A stretch of DNA of 64,000 nt from Paludisphaera mucosa (lineage in GTDB: Bacteria; Planctomycetota; Planctomycetia; Isosphaerales; Isosphaeraceae). The stretch lies in contig NZ_JARRAG010000002.1 of NCBI RefSeq assembly GCF_029589435.1, positions 1,178,001-1,242,000 on the forward strand. The letters are read 5' to 3'. A model generated the notes under the pieces. That model did no database searches, was not told the origin of the DNA, and saw only the letters and a program-made list of their open reading frames with translations. A program made the translations under genes and the position numbers. Within the stretch, counting starts at the first letter, position 1, and each line of letters begins with the position of its first letter. Shown here piece by piece: positions 35,158 through 44,582 of the stretch.

Positions 35158-37392
35158 ATGGATGAGTTCGCGCGCGAGCCGGCGGAGGTCGGCGATCCGG
35201 AGCACGATGAGGAGGTCTTCGGGATCGAGCCCGACCCCGTCCCGTTCACGCCCGAGCAGGTGCGCGCGGCGTTCCGCGGGGCGATCCCGCCCAAGCGGCT
35301 GCCGGCCTCGTACCGGCTCTGGACGCTGGTCGTGGCCTGCGTGATGGTGACGCTGCCGCTCATCTACCTGGCGATCGTGGGCTTCGCGGTCTATGCGATG
35401 TACTGGCACGCGACCCGCAACCACGTGGTTTTCCAGTCCGTCCGCGGCAAGGCGGCCGCGGTGGCGTACTTCGGGCCGCTGGTCGTTCTGGGGACGGTCG
35501 TCCTCTTCCTGGCGAAGCCCCTGTTCGCGAAGCGGGCCGAGCGAGGCCGCCGGCGGTCGATCGGCCGCGACGAGGAGCCGGCCCTGTTCGCGCTGGTGGA
35601 CGGCGTCTGCAAGGCGGTCGGCGCCCCGCTGCCGGTGCGGATCGACGTCGACTGCGAGGTGAACGCGGCGGCGGGGGCCGAGCGCGGCCTGATCTCGCTG
35701 CTGCGGAGGCGGCTGGTCCTGAGGATCGGCCTGCCCCTGGTCGCGGTCTTCGAGGCCGACCAGTTCGCCGGGGTGCTGGCCCACGAGTTCGGCCACTTCG
35801 CGCAGTCCGCGGGGATGAGCCTGAGTCGCGTCATCCGGTCGGTCAACGCCTGGTTCGCCCGGGTGGTCTACGCCCGCGACGAATGGGACGAGGCCCTCGT
35901 CGAATGGTCGAAGTCGGGCAACCTCTACACGATCATCCTGGGGAACCTCGCCCGATCCCTGGTGTGGGCGACGCGGGGGATCCTGCGCGGCCTGATGTAC
36001 GTGGGCCACGCGGTGAGCTGCACGATGTTGAGGCATATGGAGTTCGACGCCGACCGCTGCGAGGCGCTCCTGACGGGCTCGGCGACCTTGGCCTCAAGGA
36101 GGAGGCGGGTCCGGGTCGCCCTGATGGCGCAGGGCGGGGCGATGAGCGACGTTTCGGAGAGCTGGCGGGCGGGCCGGCTGCCGGACGACCTGCCCCGGCT
36201 CATCGAGGCCAACCTCCCCCAGATCTCGGACGCCGCGATCCGCTCGCTCGAGGATTCGCTCGCCGCCGAGAAGACCGGGGTCTTCGACACCCACCCCGCC
36301 GACAGGGACCGGATCGCGGCCGCGCTGCGGATCGACGCGACGGGCGTCTTCCACCTGGAAGGGCCGGCGACGGCCTTCTTCCGCGACTTCGAAGCCCTCT
36401 CGCGCGCGGCGACGGCCCACCACTACCGGGGCCTGCTGGGCGAGGGGTTCGAGCCCGAGCGGCTCCAGCCGTACCGGGAGGTCGTGCGCGGGGTGGAGGA
36501 CTTGCAGGCGGATTACAAGTCCTTCCAGCGGGTCTGTCCGGCCTCGCCGCTCTTCCACCGGCCGATCCCGCTCCCGGCCGAGCCGCCGTCCGTCGCGGAG
36601 GAGACGGACGCGGCGCGCGAGGAGCTGGAGCGGCTGCGCGGCGAGCAGGCGGCGGCCCGCGGCGAGCACGACGCGCTCGCCGCCGCGGAGCGGGAGGCCC
36701 TGGGGCTTCGGGTCTCGGCCCAGGCGGCGCAGGCGATGCTGGCCGCCGGCTTCCGATTCCGCCCGGCCGACTACGGGCTGACGAGCGTCACGGACGAGGC
36801 CGCCCGCTCGGCCCTCGACGCGATCGACCGGGGCGTCCGCGAGCGCTCGCCGGCCCTCGACGGGTATGACCAGCTCTGCGCGCGGAGGATGACCCTGGCC
36901 CTCGGCCTGCTCGACCGCGACGACGCGGCGATCGACGAGGCCGAGGCCGCCCGCGCCGAGGTCGGCGCCCTCTACCCGTTCGCGTCGGAACTGACGGCGC
37001 GCGCCTGGCCGGCCCTGTGCGCGATGCTCCAGGCGCGGGGCGTGCTGAGGTCGATCCTCGGGAGCTTCGAGGGGAACGAGCGGGACGACGCCCTGCGCCG
37101 GGCCATCCTCGCCGCGGCCGAGGACCTGCACTCGCGCCTCGGCGGGCTGAACGCCGCGATCGGCGACGACCTGACGTATCCGTTCGAGGCGTCCCGGCCG
37201 GGGATCTCGACGGCCGACCACGTCCTCCCCGTGGTGCCGGACGAGAACGACGTCGGCGGCCTCTTGCAGGCGGCCGAGCAGGCGGGCGAGCGGCTCCATC
37301 GCACGTACATCCGGGCCCTGAGCCGGCTGTCGGCGATCGTCGAGCGCGTCGAGGCGCGTCTCGGCCTGCCGCCGCTGGCCATGGACGAATGA
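35158..37392 (+). CDS. M48 family membrane metalloprotease with long C-terminal region
   Basis: 744 residues. Two membrane helices (LWTLVVACVMVTLPLIYLAI; AAAVAYFGPLVVLGTVVLFL) precede the peptidase, which has VLAHEFGHFAQSAGMSLSRV (HEFGH, H209) and the third ligand in MEFDADRCEALL. The M48 family degrades misfolded or signalling membrane proteins. The 380 residues after about 320 contain TGVFDTHPADRDRIAAALR, which is common in such planctomycetal M48 proteins, followed by Ala/Glu-rich, probably coiled-coil sequence (REELERLRGEQAAARGEHD). AGGAAGGGG precedes the ATG at 35158. Divergent from the M61 gene, with 228 bases between the two start codons. Confidence 0.88.
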   Translation: MDEFAREPAEVGDPEHDEEVFGIEPDPVPFTPEQVRAAFRGAIPPKRLPASYRLWTLVVACVMVTLPLIYLAIVGFAVYAMYWHATRNHVVFQSVRGKAAAVAYFGPLVVLGTVVLFLAKPLFAKRAERGRRRSIGRDEEPALFALVDGVCKAVGAPLPVRIDVDCEVNAAAGAERGLISLLRRRLVLRIGLPLVAVFEADQFAGVLAHEFGHFAQSAGMSLSRVIRSVNAWFARVVYARDEWDEALVEWSKSGNLYTIILGNLARSLVWATRGILRGLMYVGHAVSCTMLRHMEFDADRCEALLTGSATLASRRRRVRVALMAQGGAMSDVSESWRAGRLPDDLPRLIEANLPQISDAAIRSLEDSLAAEKTGVFDTHPADRDRIAAALRIDATGVFHLEGPATAFFRDFEALSRAATAHHYRGLLGEGFEPERLQPYREVVRGVEDLQADYKSFQRVCPASPLFHRPIPLPAEPPSVAEETDAAREELERLRGEQAAARGEHDALAAAEREALGLRVSAQAAQAMLAAGFRFRPADYGLTSVTDEAARSALDAIDRGVRERSPALDGYDQLCARRMTLALGLLDRDDAAIDEAEAARAEVGALYPFASELTARAWPALCAMLQARGVLRSILGSFEGNERDDALRRAILAAAEDLHSRLGGLNAAIGDDLTYPFEASRPGISTADHVLPVVPDENDVGGLLQAAEQAGERLHRTYIRALSRLSAIVERVEARLGLPPLAMDE

Positions 37393-37449
37393 TCCGGGCA
37401 TAATCACGCCTGCGGATGATTTCGTCTCGCTCGGCCCAAAGGAAGCATC

Positions 37450-38475
37450 ATGAACGTTCGGATCGCCACGCCGGCCGCCCTGTCCTTGTTCCTCCTCGCG
37501 ACCGCGTGCGTCGCGCAGGAGGCCGCGCCGGCGGAGAAGCCGTTGCGGGCCGGGCTCATCGGGCTCGACACCTCGCACGCGGTCGCCTTCACCAAGCTCT
37601 TGAACGACCCCAAGTCGCCCCCCGAGGTGGCCGGCGTCCGCGTCGTCGCGGCGTTCCCCGGCGGCAGCCCGGACGTCCCGTCCAGCCGCGACCGCGTCCC
37701 CGAGTACACCAAGGCCCTCAAGGAGACCTACGGCGTCGAGATCGTCGACTCGATCGACGCCCTGCTGGAGAAGGTCGACGTCGTCCTGCTGGAGAGCGTC
37801 GACGGCCGCCCCCACCTGGAGCAGGCGAAGCCCGTCTTCAAGGCCCGCAAGCCGGTGTTCATCGACAAGCCGGTCGCCGGCAGCGTGGCCGACGCGATCG
37901 CGATCTTCGCCCTGGCCAAGGAGACGGGCACGCCGGTCTTCTCCAGCTCGGCCCTGCGGTTCTCGCCCGGGATCGCCGCGATGCGCGCGGGCAAGCTCGG
38001 CGCGGTGGCCGGCTGCGACGCCTACAGCCCCTGCGAGCTGGAGGAGCACCACCCGGACCTGTTCTGGTACGGCGTCCACGGCGTCGAGACCCTCTTCACG
38101 ATCATGGGGACCGGCTGCGAAGCCGTCTCGCGGACGACGACGCCCGGCTCCGACGTGGCCGTCGGCGTCTGGAAGGGCGGCCGGATCGGCACCTTCCGCG
38201 GCATCCGCGACGGCGCGCCGCACGACTTCGGCGCGACGGTCTTCGGCGCCAAGGGGATCGGCCAGAGCGGCGGCTACGTCGGCTACCAGCCCCTGGTCGG
38301 CGAGATCGTCAAGTTCTTCAAGACCGGCCAGGCCCCCGTGAGCCCCGAGGAGACGCTCGAGATCTTCGCCTTCATGGAGGCCGCCGACGAGAGCAAGCGC
38401 CAGGAAGGCCGCCCCGTGACCATCCCCAGCGTCCTCGCCAAGGCCCAGGCCGAGGTCGCCTCGCGCGGCAAGTGA
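37450..38475 (+). CDS. Secreted Gfo/Idh/MocA-like oxidoreductase
   Basis: 341 residues. A signal peptide (PAALSLFLLATACVAQE) replaces the Tat signal seen in the paralogue at 8697. RAGLIGLDTSHAVAFTKLLN is a Rossmann start in which the usual GxGxxG is loosened to GLIGLD, and DVVLLESVDGRPHLEQAKPV with KPVFIDKPVAGSVADAIAIF is the cofactor/active-site block (DKP lysine conserved). The C-terminal half has HHPDLFWYGVHGVETLFTIM, the planctomycetal signature. Substrate unknown; with the altered glycine loop, cofactor affinity may differ. AAAGGAAGCATC precedes the ATG. The gene is followed at once by a dispersed repeat pair. Confidence 0.87.
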   Translation: MNVRIATPAALSLFLLATACVAQEAAPAEKPLRAGLIGLDTSHAVAFTKLLNDPKSPPEVAGVRVVAAFPGGSPDVPSSRDRVPEYTKALKETYGVEIVDSIDALLEKVDVVLLESVDGRPHLEQAKPVFKARKPVFIDKPVAGSVADAIAIFALAKETGTPVFSSSALRFSPGIAAMRAGKLGAVAGCDAYSPCELEEHHPDLFWYGVHGVETLFTIMGTGCEAVSRTTTPGSDVAVGVWKGGRIGTFRGIRDGAPHDFGATVFGAKGIGQSGGYVGYQPLVGEIVKFFKTGQAPVSPEETLEIFAFMEAADESKRQEGRPVTIPSVLAKAQAEVASRGK

Positions 38476-38498
38476 CGCGCGTCGCCTCATCATCCAGC

Positions 38499-38555
38499 CC
38501 TTCCCCCGTCGCGGGGGAAGGCGGCCCGTAGGGCCGGATGAGGGGGAGACGAGCA
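38499..38555 (+). repeat. Palindromic interspersed repeat, copy 2
   Basis: CCTTCCCCC (38499-38507) pairs with GGGGGAAGG (38513-38521) and GGCCC with GGGCC after it; CGGATGAGGGGGAGACGAGCAG completes the match to copy 1 at 1304. It begins 24 bases after the stop of the Gfo/Idh gene and may also end its transcript. Confidence 0.72.
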
Positions 38556-38625
38556 GGGAGGCCGGTGGAGTTTGTGTTTACCCTGATCGACTCGCTTTCG
38601 ACGTCCTCTCCCGCCTTGACGGTAT

Positions 38626-38669
38626 CCCTCATCCGGCCTTCGGCCACCTTCTCCCACAAGGGGAGAAGG
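38626..38669 (-). repeat. Palindromic interspersed repeat, shorter inverted copy 3
   Basis: CCCTCATCCGGCC (38626-38638) is the reverse complement of the GGCCGGATGAGGG core of copy 2. It is followed by a GGCC TTC GGCC hairpin and CCTTCTCCC with GGGGAGAAGG. Copies 2 and 3 are in opposite orientation, about 70 bases apart, making a small composite palindrome between two genes. Confidence 0.65.
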
Positions 38670-38762
38670 ACGGTTCGCGACGGCCCTCGGTCCGCATCAC
38701 CCCTCTGCTCCTCAATCCTCTCTTGATACCGATCCAAGCTCGTCGATGGAGCCTCTGAACTG

Positions 38763-40070
38763 ATGACGGAACCTTCCGAGTCACCGACGCGCGTCCGGTT
38801 CGGCGTTCTGGCGTTCCTGGCGGCGATGACGTTCGTGCTGTACCTGGACCGGGTCTGCATCGGCCAGGCGGCGCCGAGGATTCAGGAGGAGCTGGGGATC
38901 TCGGACACGCGGATGGGCTGGGTGTTCTCGGCGTTCAGCCTGTCGTACGTGTTGTTCGAGATCCCGACGGGTCGGTGGGGGGACCGCTACGGGTCGCGCG
39001 GGGTGCTCACGCGGATCGTGGTCTGGTGGTCGATCTTCACGGCCCTGACGGGGGCGGCGGGGGGGCTCGTCGGCCTGCTGGCGATCCGCTTCCTGTTCGG
39101 GGCGGGCGAGGCCGGGGCCCTGCCGAACTCGGCGCGGGTGCTGCGGGTCTGGTTCTCGGACGCCAGCCGGGGGCGGGCGCAGGGGCTGATCACGACGGCC
39201 ATGATGCTGGGCGGGACGCTGGCGCCGGTGGTCAGCCAGCGGCTCATCGACGGCCTCGGCTGGCGGGCGACGTTCTGGGCGTTCGGCCTGGTGGGGCTGG
39301 CCTGGGCCGCGGCCTTCTACGTCTGGTTCCGCGACGACCCCGACTCGCACCCGGGTGTGAACGGGGCCGAACGCCGGTTGATCGCCGACGGCCGAGGCGG
39401 CGAGGACGTCTCGCGGACCCACTCGCCCATCCCCTGGCCGCTGGTCTTCCGCTCGGCCGATATCTGGCTGCTGGGCGGGGCGATGATCACGATGGCGGCG
39501 ATCTACAACCTCCTGATCGCCTGGTACCCCAAGTACCTGCAGGCGGCGCGGGGGGCCTCGGCGGGCGACTCGGCGAACCTCGCCAGCCTGGTCCTGGGCG
39601 CGGGGGCCGTCGGCTGCCTGTTCGGGGGCTGGCTGACCGACCGGCTGACCAACGGCCGCGTCGGCCGGCGCTGGGGCCGGACGCTCCAGTGCGTCCTCGG
39701 CGCGGCGCTCGCCGCCGGGGCCCTGGCGGCGAGCCTGTCGGTCGACTCGCCGGGGCTCTCGGCCGCGTTCGTCGCCCTGGCCTGCTTCGGCGTCCAGATC
39801 CAGGTCCCCGCCTGGTGGGCCGCCGCAACCCAGGTCAGCGGCCGGCACGTCGGGGCCCTGTTCGGGCTCATGAACATGATCGGCAACGTGGGCGGGATCG
39901 TCTCGCCGTCGTTCCTCGGCTGGTTCGTCGACGCGATGAAGGCGGCCGGCCGCACGGGCCGCGACCAGTGGGATCCGGGATTCTGGATCTACGTCGGCGT
40001 GGCGCTCGTCGGGATGGTCCTTTGGGCCCTGGTCGACCCGCGACGGGTCGTGGGCGAGGCCGTCGCCTGA
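38763..40070 (+). CDS. MFS transporter of the anion:cation symporter family
   Basis: 435 residues, twelve hydrophobic segments. FLAAMTFVLYLDRVCIGQAA and ISDTRMGWVFSAFSLSYVLF followed by EIPTGRWGDRYGSRGVLTRI match the ACS (hexuronate, glucarate, phthalate) branch almost word for word. WYPKYLQAARG is the expected helix 7-8 loop and FGGWLTDRLTNGRVGRRWGR the repeated second-half motif. Likely substrate is a sugar acid such as glucarate or a uronate, which would fit a degrader of uronic-acid polysaccharides, but the sequence does not settle it. Ribosome-binding site GGAG lies about 12 bases before the ATG. Convergent with the ABC transporter gene, 38 bases apart. Confidence 0.9.
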   Translation: MTEPSESPTRVRFGVLAFLAAMTFVLYLDRVCIGQAAPRIQEELGISDTRMGWVFSAFSLSYVLFEIPTGRWGDRYGSRGVLTRIVVWWSIFTALTGAAGGLVGLLAIRFLFGAGEAGALPNSARVLRVWFSDASRGRAQGLITTAMMLGGTLAPVVSQRLIDGLGWRATFWAFGLVGLAWAAAFYVWFRDDPDSHPGVNGAERRLIADGRGGEDVSRTHSPIPWPLVFRSADIWLLGGAMITMAAIYNLLIAWYPKYLQAARGASAGDSANLASLVLGAGAVGCLFGGWLTDRLTNGRVGRRWGRTLQCVLGAALAAGALAASLSVDSPGLSAAFVALACFGVQIQVPAWWAAATQVSGRHVGALFGLMNMIGNVGGIVSPSFLGWFVDAMKAAGRTGRDQWDPGFWIYVGVALVGMVLWALVDPRRVVGEAVA

Positions 40071-40083
40071 CGGCCCCCCCTCG

Positions 40084-40104
40084 CCTTCTCCCGGGGGGCG
40101 AAGG
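40084..40104. terminator. Hairpin between convergent MFS and ABC transporter genes
   Basis: CCTTC (40084-40088) pairs with GAAGG (40100-40104) and CCC with GGG inside it, with one mismatch. It sits in the short gap between two convergent stop codons (40070 and 40109), where a two-way terminator is expected. It resembles the CCTTCTCCC hairpin of the dispersed repeats. Confidence 0.4.
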
Positions 40105-40108
40105 AGGG

Positions 40109-42052
40109 TCACTCGCCGCCGAGGCTTTGCAGCTCGACCATGTCGCGGTAGGGGCCGGCGGCGGCCATCAGGTCCTCGTGGGCGCCGGCCTCGACGACGA
40201 CGCCGTCTTCGAGGACGAGGATGCGGTCGGCGTTCTTGATGGTGCTCAGGCGGTGGGCGATCACGAACGAGGTCCGGCCCTTCAGGAGCCGGCCCAGGCT
40301 CTGCTGGATCAGCCGCTCGCTCTCGCTGTCGAGGTTGCTGGTGGCCTCGTCGAGGATGAAGATGCGGGGGTCGGCCAGGATCGCCCGCGCGATCGCCAGC
40401 CGCTGGCGCTGGCCGCCGCTCAGGCGCACCCCGCGCTCGCCGATGACGGTCTCGTAGCCCTCGGGCAGGCGCTCGATGAACTCGGCGGCGTTGGCGGCCT
40501 CGGCGGCCTCGAGGATCTTGGCGCGGGTGGCGGAGCGGTCGCCATAGCTGATGTTCTCGGCGATGGTGCCGTCGAACAGGAAGACGTCCTGCTCGACCAC
40601 GCCCAGGAGCCGGCGGTAGCTCTCGACGTCGTACTCCGGCAGGGGGACGCCGTCGAGCCGGACCGCGCCGAGCGTCGGGTCGTAGAACCGCGCGACCAGG
40701 TTGCAGAGCGTCGTCTTGCCCGACCCGCTGCGGCCCACCAGCGCGATCGTCTCGCCCGGCTCGATCTCCAGGTCCACGTCGCGGATGACCATGCGGTCGG
40801 ATCCGGGGTAGGCGAACGAGACGTCCTCCAGGGTGATGCGGCCCTCGACCCGGCCCTTCTCGACCCGTCGCACGCCGGGCCGGTCGGCCATCTCGCGGGG
40901 CTCGGCCAGCAGGTCGAGCACGCGGTCGAAGCCCGAGAGGTTGTTCTGGAACTGGGTCACGCTCGTCGCCAGGACGGCCATCGGCTCCAGCAGCATCGTC
41001 AGGTAGACCAGGAACATCATCATGTCGCCCAGCGAGAGCCGGCCCGACAGGACCTGCGAGCCGCCGTAGTACAGCAGCGCCACCGAGGCCAGCGGCACCA
41101 GCAGTTCCCAGATCAGCTCGACGACCCGCGAGACCCACCAGACGAACAACTCCAGGCGGGCCATCAGGTGGTTCTCGATCATGAACCGCGTCGACTCGCT
41201 CTTCTGGCGGCCGAAGGCGCGGACGACCCGCATGCCGCCGAAGACCTCGGTCGCCTCGGCGTCGATCTGCTGGCGCTTCTTGCGGACCTCGCGGTAGATC
41301 GGCCGGATGCGGCGGTTCCAGAAGCGGTCCGAGACGTAGAGCAAGGGCAGCAGCACGACCGCGCCGGCCAGCAGCCGCCAGTCGACCCAGGCCAGCACGA
41401 GCAGGCCGCCGGCGAACTGGACGACGGCCCGCCAGGGGTTGTAGATCATGCTGAAGAGCAACTCGCCGACGCCGCCGGCGTCCTCGCGGAGCAGGCTCGA
41501 CGCGCCGCCCGACTTCAGCGCGTAGACCCGGTGCAGCGGCAGCCGCATGGCGTGGTCGTAGACCTTGCGGCGGACGTCGATCTGGACCCGCTTGGTCGTC
41601 CGCGTCGCGATCCAGCGGCTCCAGAGGCCGACCAGGGTCGCCAGCACCGTCACGCAGGCGACCACCCCGACCAGAAGCTGCAGCCGATGGGTGGGCGATT
41701 CGGGGATCGCGACCGGCGACCACCTCGCGACGGAGTCGGGGATCGGCCGGCCCAGCAGGACGTAGTCGATCGCGGCCTTGGTGGCGGCCGGGGGGACCAG
41801 CCTCAGCACCGTGGCGAGCGACAGGGTGGCCAACGCCAGCGCGATCGTCGCGCGGCGGCCGTACAGCAGCCGGTACAGCTCGCGGTACAGCTCGGGGAGC
41901 GAGCGGTGCCGCAGGGCCGGGTGGTTGCGGTTCCGGTCGTCGAGCGGGGCCTCCTCGGGCTTGCGCCTCAGGGCCTCGCGCTGGGATCGGATGAACGACC
42001 GGAATCCCCGACGGCTGCCGGGCCAGTGGTGGTGGGAGGAGTTCGAGGGCAT
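40109..42052 (-). CDS. ABC transporter, fused permease and ATPase (MsbA/LmrA type exporter)
   Basis: 647 residues. A six-helix exporter domain (about 60-370; includes ATIALALATLSLATVLRLVP and MMMFLVYLTMLLEPMAVLAT) is fused to one ATPase domain. Walker A is GRSGSGKTTLCN near residue 437, the signature RLSGGQRQRLAIARAILADP, Walker B FILDEATSNLDSESERLIQQ, and the switch histidine lies in SFVIAHRLSTIKNADRILVL. It acts as a homodimer or with a partner not seen here. Substrate could be lipid, peptide or drug. A 50-residue basic N-terminal extension precedes the first helix. AAGGATCAGG is placed just before the ATG at 42052. Divergent from the next gene. Confidence 0.93.
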   Translation of the reverse strand: MPSNSSHHHWPGSRRGFRSFIRSQREALRRKPEEAPLDDRNRNHPALRHRSLPELYRELYRLLYGRRATIALALATLSLATVLRLVPPAATKAAIDYVLLGRPIPDSVARWSPVAIPESPTHRLQLLVGVVACVTVLATLVGLWSRWIATRTTKRVQIDVRRKVYDHAMRLPLHRVYALKSGGASSLLREDAGGVGELLFSMIYNPWRAVVQFAGGLLVLAWVDWRLLAGAVVLLPLLYVSDRFWNRRIRPIYREVRKKRQQIDAEATEVFGGMRVVRAFGRQKSESTRFMIENHLMARLELFVWWVSRVVELIWELLVPLASVALLYYGGSQVLSGRLSLGDMMMFLVYLTMLLEPMAVLATSVTQFQNNLSGFDRVLDLLAEPREMADRPGVRRVEKGRVEGRITLEDVSFAYPGSDRMVIRDVDLEIEPGETIALVGRSGSGKTTLCNLVARFYDPTLGAVRLDGVPLPEYDVESYRRLLGVVEQDVFLFDGTIAENISYGDRSATRAKILEAAEAANAAEFIERLPEGYETVIGERGVRLSGGQRQRLAIARAILADPRIFILDEATSNLDSESERLIQQSLGRLLKGRTSFVIAHRLSTIKNADRILVLEDGVVVEAGAHEDLMAAAGPYRDMVELQSLGGE

Positions 42053-42149
42053 CCTGATCCTTATCGCGGCGCCTCGGGCCGCTTATCCTGATGGGGGTCT
42101 CCGGGCGACACTCCTATTGTAAGACCCTGACGGCGGACGGCGAGGGGAG

Positions 42150-44405
42150 ATGGACACGAAGGTTCGGAACGGGCTGTTCGGCGCCGCCACCCTGGGGGCC
42201 TCGGGGCTGCTCTTCGCGGTCCAGCCGATGATCGGCAAGATGCTGCTGCCGGCCTTCGGCGGGACGCCGGGGGTCTGGAACGCGTGCATGCTGTTCTTCC
42301 AGGCGGCCCTGCTGGTCGGCTACGCCTACGTCCACGCGACCTCGGCCCTGCTGGGCGTCCGGGGCCAGGCGGTCCTGCACGGCCTGCTCTCGATCGCGGC
42401 GCTGGGGTTCCTGCCGATCCTGATCCCGCTCGACCGCTCGCCCCCCACGGCCGGGGCCTGGGGGCCGGGGCTCTGGGTGTTCGGCCTGCTGGCGACGACC
42501 GTCGGGCCGCCGTTCGTCCTGATCGCCGCGACCTCCCCCCTGCTCCAGCGCTGGTACGCCTCGCCCGGCGGCCGCGACCCGTTCGTCCTGTACGCCGCGA
42601 GCTGCGCGGGCAACCTGGCGGCGCTGGCGGCCTATCCGCTGCTGATCGAGCCCCTGTCCACCCTGGGATGGCAGACGCGGGCCTGGTCGGCCGGGTTCGG
42701 GGCCGCGACCACGGCCACGCTCCTCTGCGCCGTCGCGGCCGACCGGCGTCCGGTCGGGGTGGCCGTCGAGGAGCCCGGCGGGACCGTCGGCCGCACCTCC
42801 TGGCGCGAGTTCCTGACCTGGACGGCCCTGGCCTCGGGGCCCGTCGTCTGGCTGCTGGCGCTGACGACGCACCTGACTTCCGAGCTGGCGCCGATGCCCC
42901 TGCTCTGGACGATCCCGCTGGGCATGTACCTGGTCACGTACATCCTGGCCTTCGCCGGCGTGGGGGAGCGGTGGGCGAGGCGGCTCGCGCCGACGTTCCC
43001 CTGGCTGGCGACGGCGCTGACGCTGGTGCTCGCCGCCGGCTTCGTGCACCCGCCCTGGATGCCGCTCCACCTCGCGACGTTCTTCGTCGCGGCCCTGCTC
43101 GGCCACAGCCGGCTGGCGGCGATCCGCCCCGAGCCCGGCCGGCTGACGACGTTCTACCTGGCGATCGGCCTCGGCGGGGCGCTCGGGAGCCTCTTCTGCG
43201 CGATCCTCGCCCCGTGGCTGTTCGACCGCATGGTCGAGTACCCCCTCGTCGTCTTCGCGTCCTGCATGGCGCTCGCCTGGCCCTCAGGCCGTCGCCTGCG
43301 CGGGGAGCTGCCGATCCCGATCCTGATCTTCCTGGCGACCTGGGTGCTGACGAGCTGGCCCGACCTCCGCGACGCGACGGCCGGCGTGCTGGTCGCCATG
43401 CTGGCGGCGGGCCTGGGCGTGCTGGCGGTGTGGGAGTCGGGCTCGCGGCCCTTGCGGTTCGCCCTGACGCTGGGGGCCGTCTTCCTGGCGGGCGGCCTGG
43501 CGCCCGACCCGGGGGGCGAGGTGATCCGCCGCGGCCGGAACTTCTTCGGCCGGCTCCGGGTCCTGTACGACGCCAAGGCGGACGTCCGCCGGCTGATGCA
43601 CGGCAGCACCCTGCACGGCCAGCAGAGCCTGGCCCCGGGGCTGCGTGAGGAGCCCTCGACCTACTTCACCCGCTCGGGCCCGATCGGCGAGATGTTCGCC
43701 GCGGCGGGGTCGACCCTGGACCGGCCCGGGACGCGGGTGGCGGTCGTCGGCCTGGGGACGGGGACGCTGGCCTGCTACGCCCGGCCGGGCCAGGCCTGGA
43801 CGTTCTACGAGATCGACGACGCGGTGGCCCGGGTCGCCGAGGACCCCGCCTGCTTCACCTACCTGGCCGACGCCCGCCGCCGCGGGGCCTCCGTCGCGGT
43901 CGTCGAGGGGGACGCCCGCCTCCGCCTGGCCGACGCCCCCGACGCCGGCTTCGCGCTGATCGTCCTGGACGCCTTCAGCTCCGACGCCGTCCCCGTCCAT
44001 CTCCTCTCCCGCGAGGCCGTCGCCCTCTACCGCCGCAAGCTGGCCCCCGGCGGCGTCCTGGCGTTCAACCTGTCCACCAACTTCCTCGACCTGGACCTCT
44101 TAATGGCCCGCCAGGCGCTCGACGCCGGCCTCGCCTGCCGCGTCCGCCACGACCGCGAGGTCCCCGCCGCCGCCGTCGAGGCCGGCAAACGCCCCTCTAT
44201 CTGGGCGCTCATGGCCGAGTCCGAAGCCCTCCCCCCCCTGCCCCCCGACTGGTCCGCCCCTCGCGCCCGGCCCGGCTCGTCCCCCTGGACCGACGACTAT
44301 TCCGACCTCGCCTCGTACCTCATCCTCGGCCGCCGCCGATCGGGTTCCTTTGGGTCCGTTGGTCCTGCGCCGGAGCCCATTCCCGACACTCGTAAAACGC
44401 CGTGA
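42150..44405 (+). CDS. Membrane-anchored spermidine-synthase-like protein
   Basis: 751 residues. The N-terminal 450 are hydrophobic (TLGASGLLFAVQPMIGKMLL is the first helix; FGLLATTVGPPFVLIAATSP follows), giving about ten or more membrane segments. The C-terminal 250 form a Rossmann methyltransferase-like fold of the spermidine synthase type: VAVVGLGTGTLACYARPGQA (nucleotide-binding), WTFYEIDDAVARVAEDP (the acidic cofactor residue), and FALIVLDAFSSDAVPVHLLS (catalytic loop in spermidine synthases is DxxD; here LDAFSSD). This fused family is widespread in planctomycetes and its reaction is unproven. The last 20 residues are probably extra; homologous sequence would end near YLILGRRR. GGGGAG is just upstream of the ATG. 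Confidence 0.88.
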   Translation: MDTKVRNGLFGAATLGASGLLFAVQPMIGKMLLPAFGGTPGVWNACMLFFQAALLVGYAYVHATSALLGVRGQAVLHGLLSIAALGFLPILIPLDRSPPTAGAWGPGLWVFGLLATTVGPPFVLIAATSPLLQRWYASPGGRDPFVLYAASCAGNLAALAAYPLLIEPLSTLGWQTRAWSAGFGAATTATLLCAVAADRRPVGVAVEEPGGTVGRTSWREFLTWTALASGPVVWLLALTTHLTSELAPMPLLWTIPLGMYLVTYILAFAGVGERWARRLAPTFPWLATALTLVLAAGFVHPPWMPLHLATFFVAALLGHSRLAAIRPEPGRLTTFYLAIGLGGALGSLFCAILAPWLFDRMVEYPLVVFASCMALAWPSGRRLRGELPIPILIFLATWVLTSWPDLRDATAGVLVAMLAAGLGVLAVWESGSRPLRFALTLGAVFLAGGLAPDPGGEVIRRGRNFFGRLRVLYDAKADVRRLMHGSTLHGQQSLAPGLREEPSTYFTRSGPIGEMFAAAGSTLDRPGTRVAVVGLGTGTLACYARPGQAWTFYEIDDAVARVAEDPACFTYLADARRRGASVAVVEGDARLRLADAPDAGFALIVLDAFSSDAVPVHLLSREAVALYRRKLAPGGVLAFNLSTNFLDLDLLMARQALDAGLACRVRHDREVPAAAVEAGKRPSIWALMAESEALPPLPPDWSAPRARPGSSPWTDDYSDLASYLILGRRRSGSFGSVGPAPEPIPDTRKTP

Positions 44406-44422
44406 AAACCGAGGTTTTACGG
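44400..44422 (+). terminator. Hairpin overlapping the stop codon of the spermidine-synthase-like gene
   Basis: CCGT-G-AAAACC (44400-44410) pairs with GGTTTTACGG (44413-44422) around a two-base loop, with one bulged G; the TGA stop (44403-44405) lies within the left arm. A T6 run (44472-44477) follows further on. It may stop transcription directly at the end of the gene. Confidence 0.4.
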
Positions 44423-44582
44423 AGTTCCAGCCCGCCCGAGAGATTGGCTTGGTTGGTCGATTTCGCGACGATTTTTTCGGCTTCCCCGACTCTCCTCGCC
44501 GCCCTCGCCCACCCGTTCCGTCGTCTTCGACCGCATGCTCCCACTACCGGGATTATGCGCCAGATTGGGCGGATTCGAACGT

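Noticed and set aside
38781-41723. Long minus-strand frame of about 980 codons across the MFS and ABC genes
   Set aside because: A shadow of the true frames; the ABC and MFS motifs are complete in the frames annotated.
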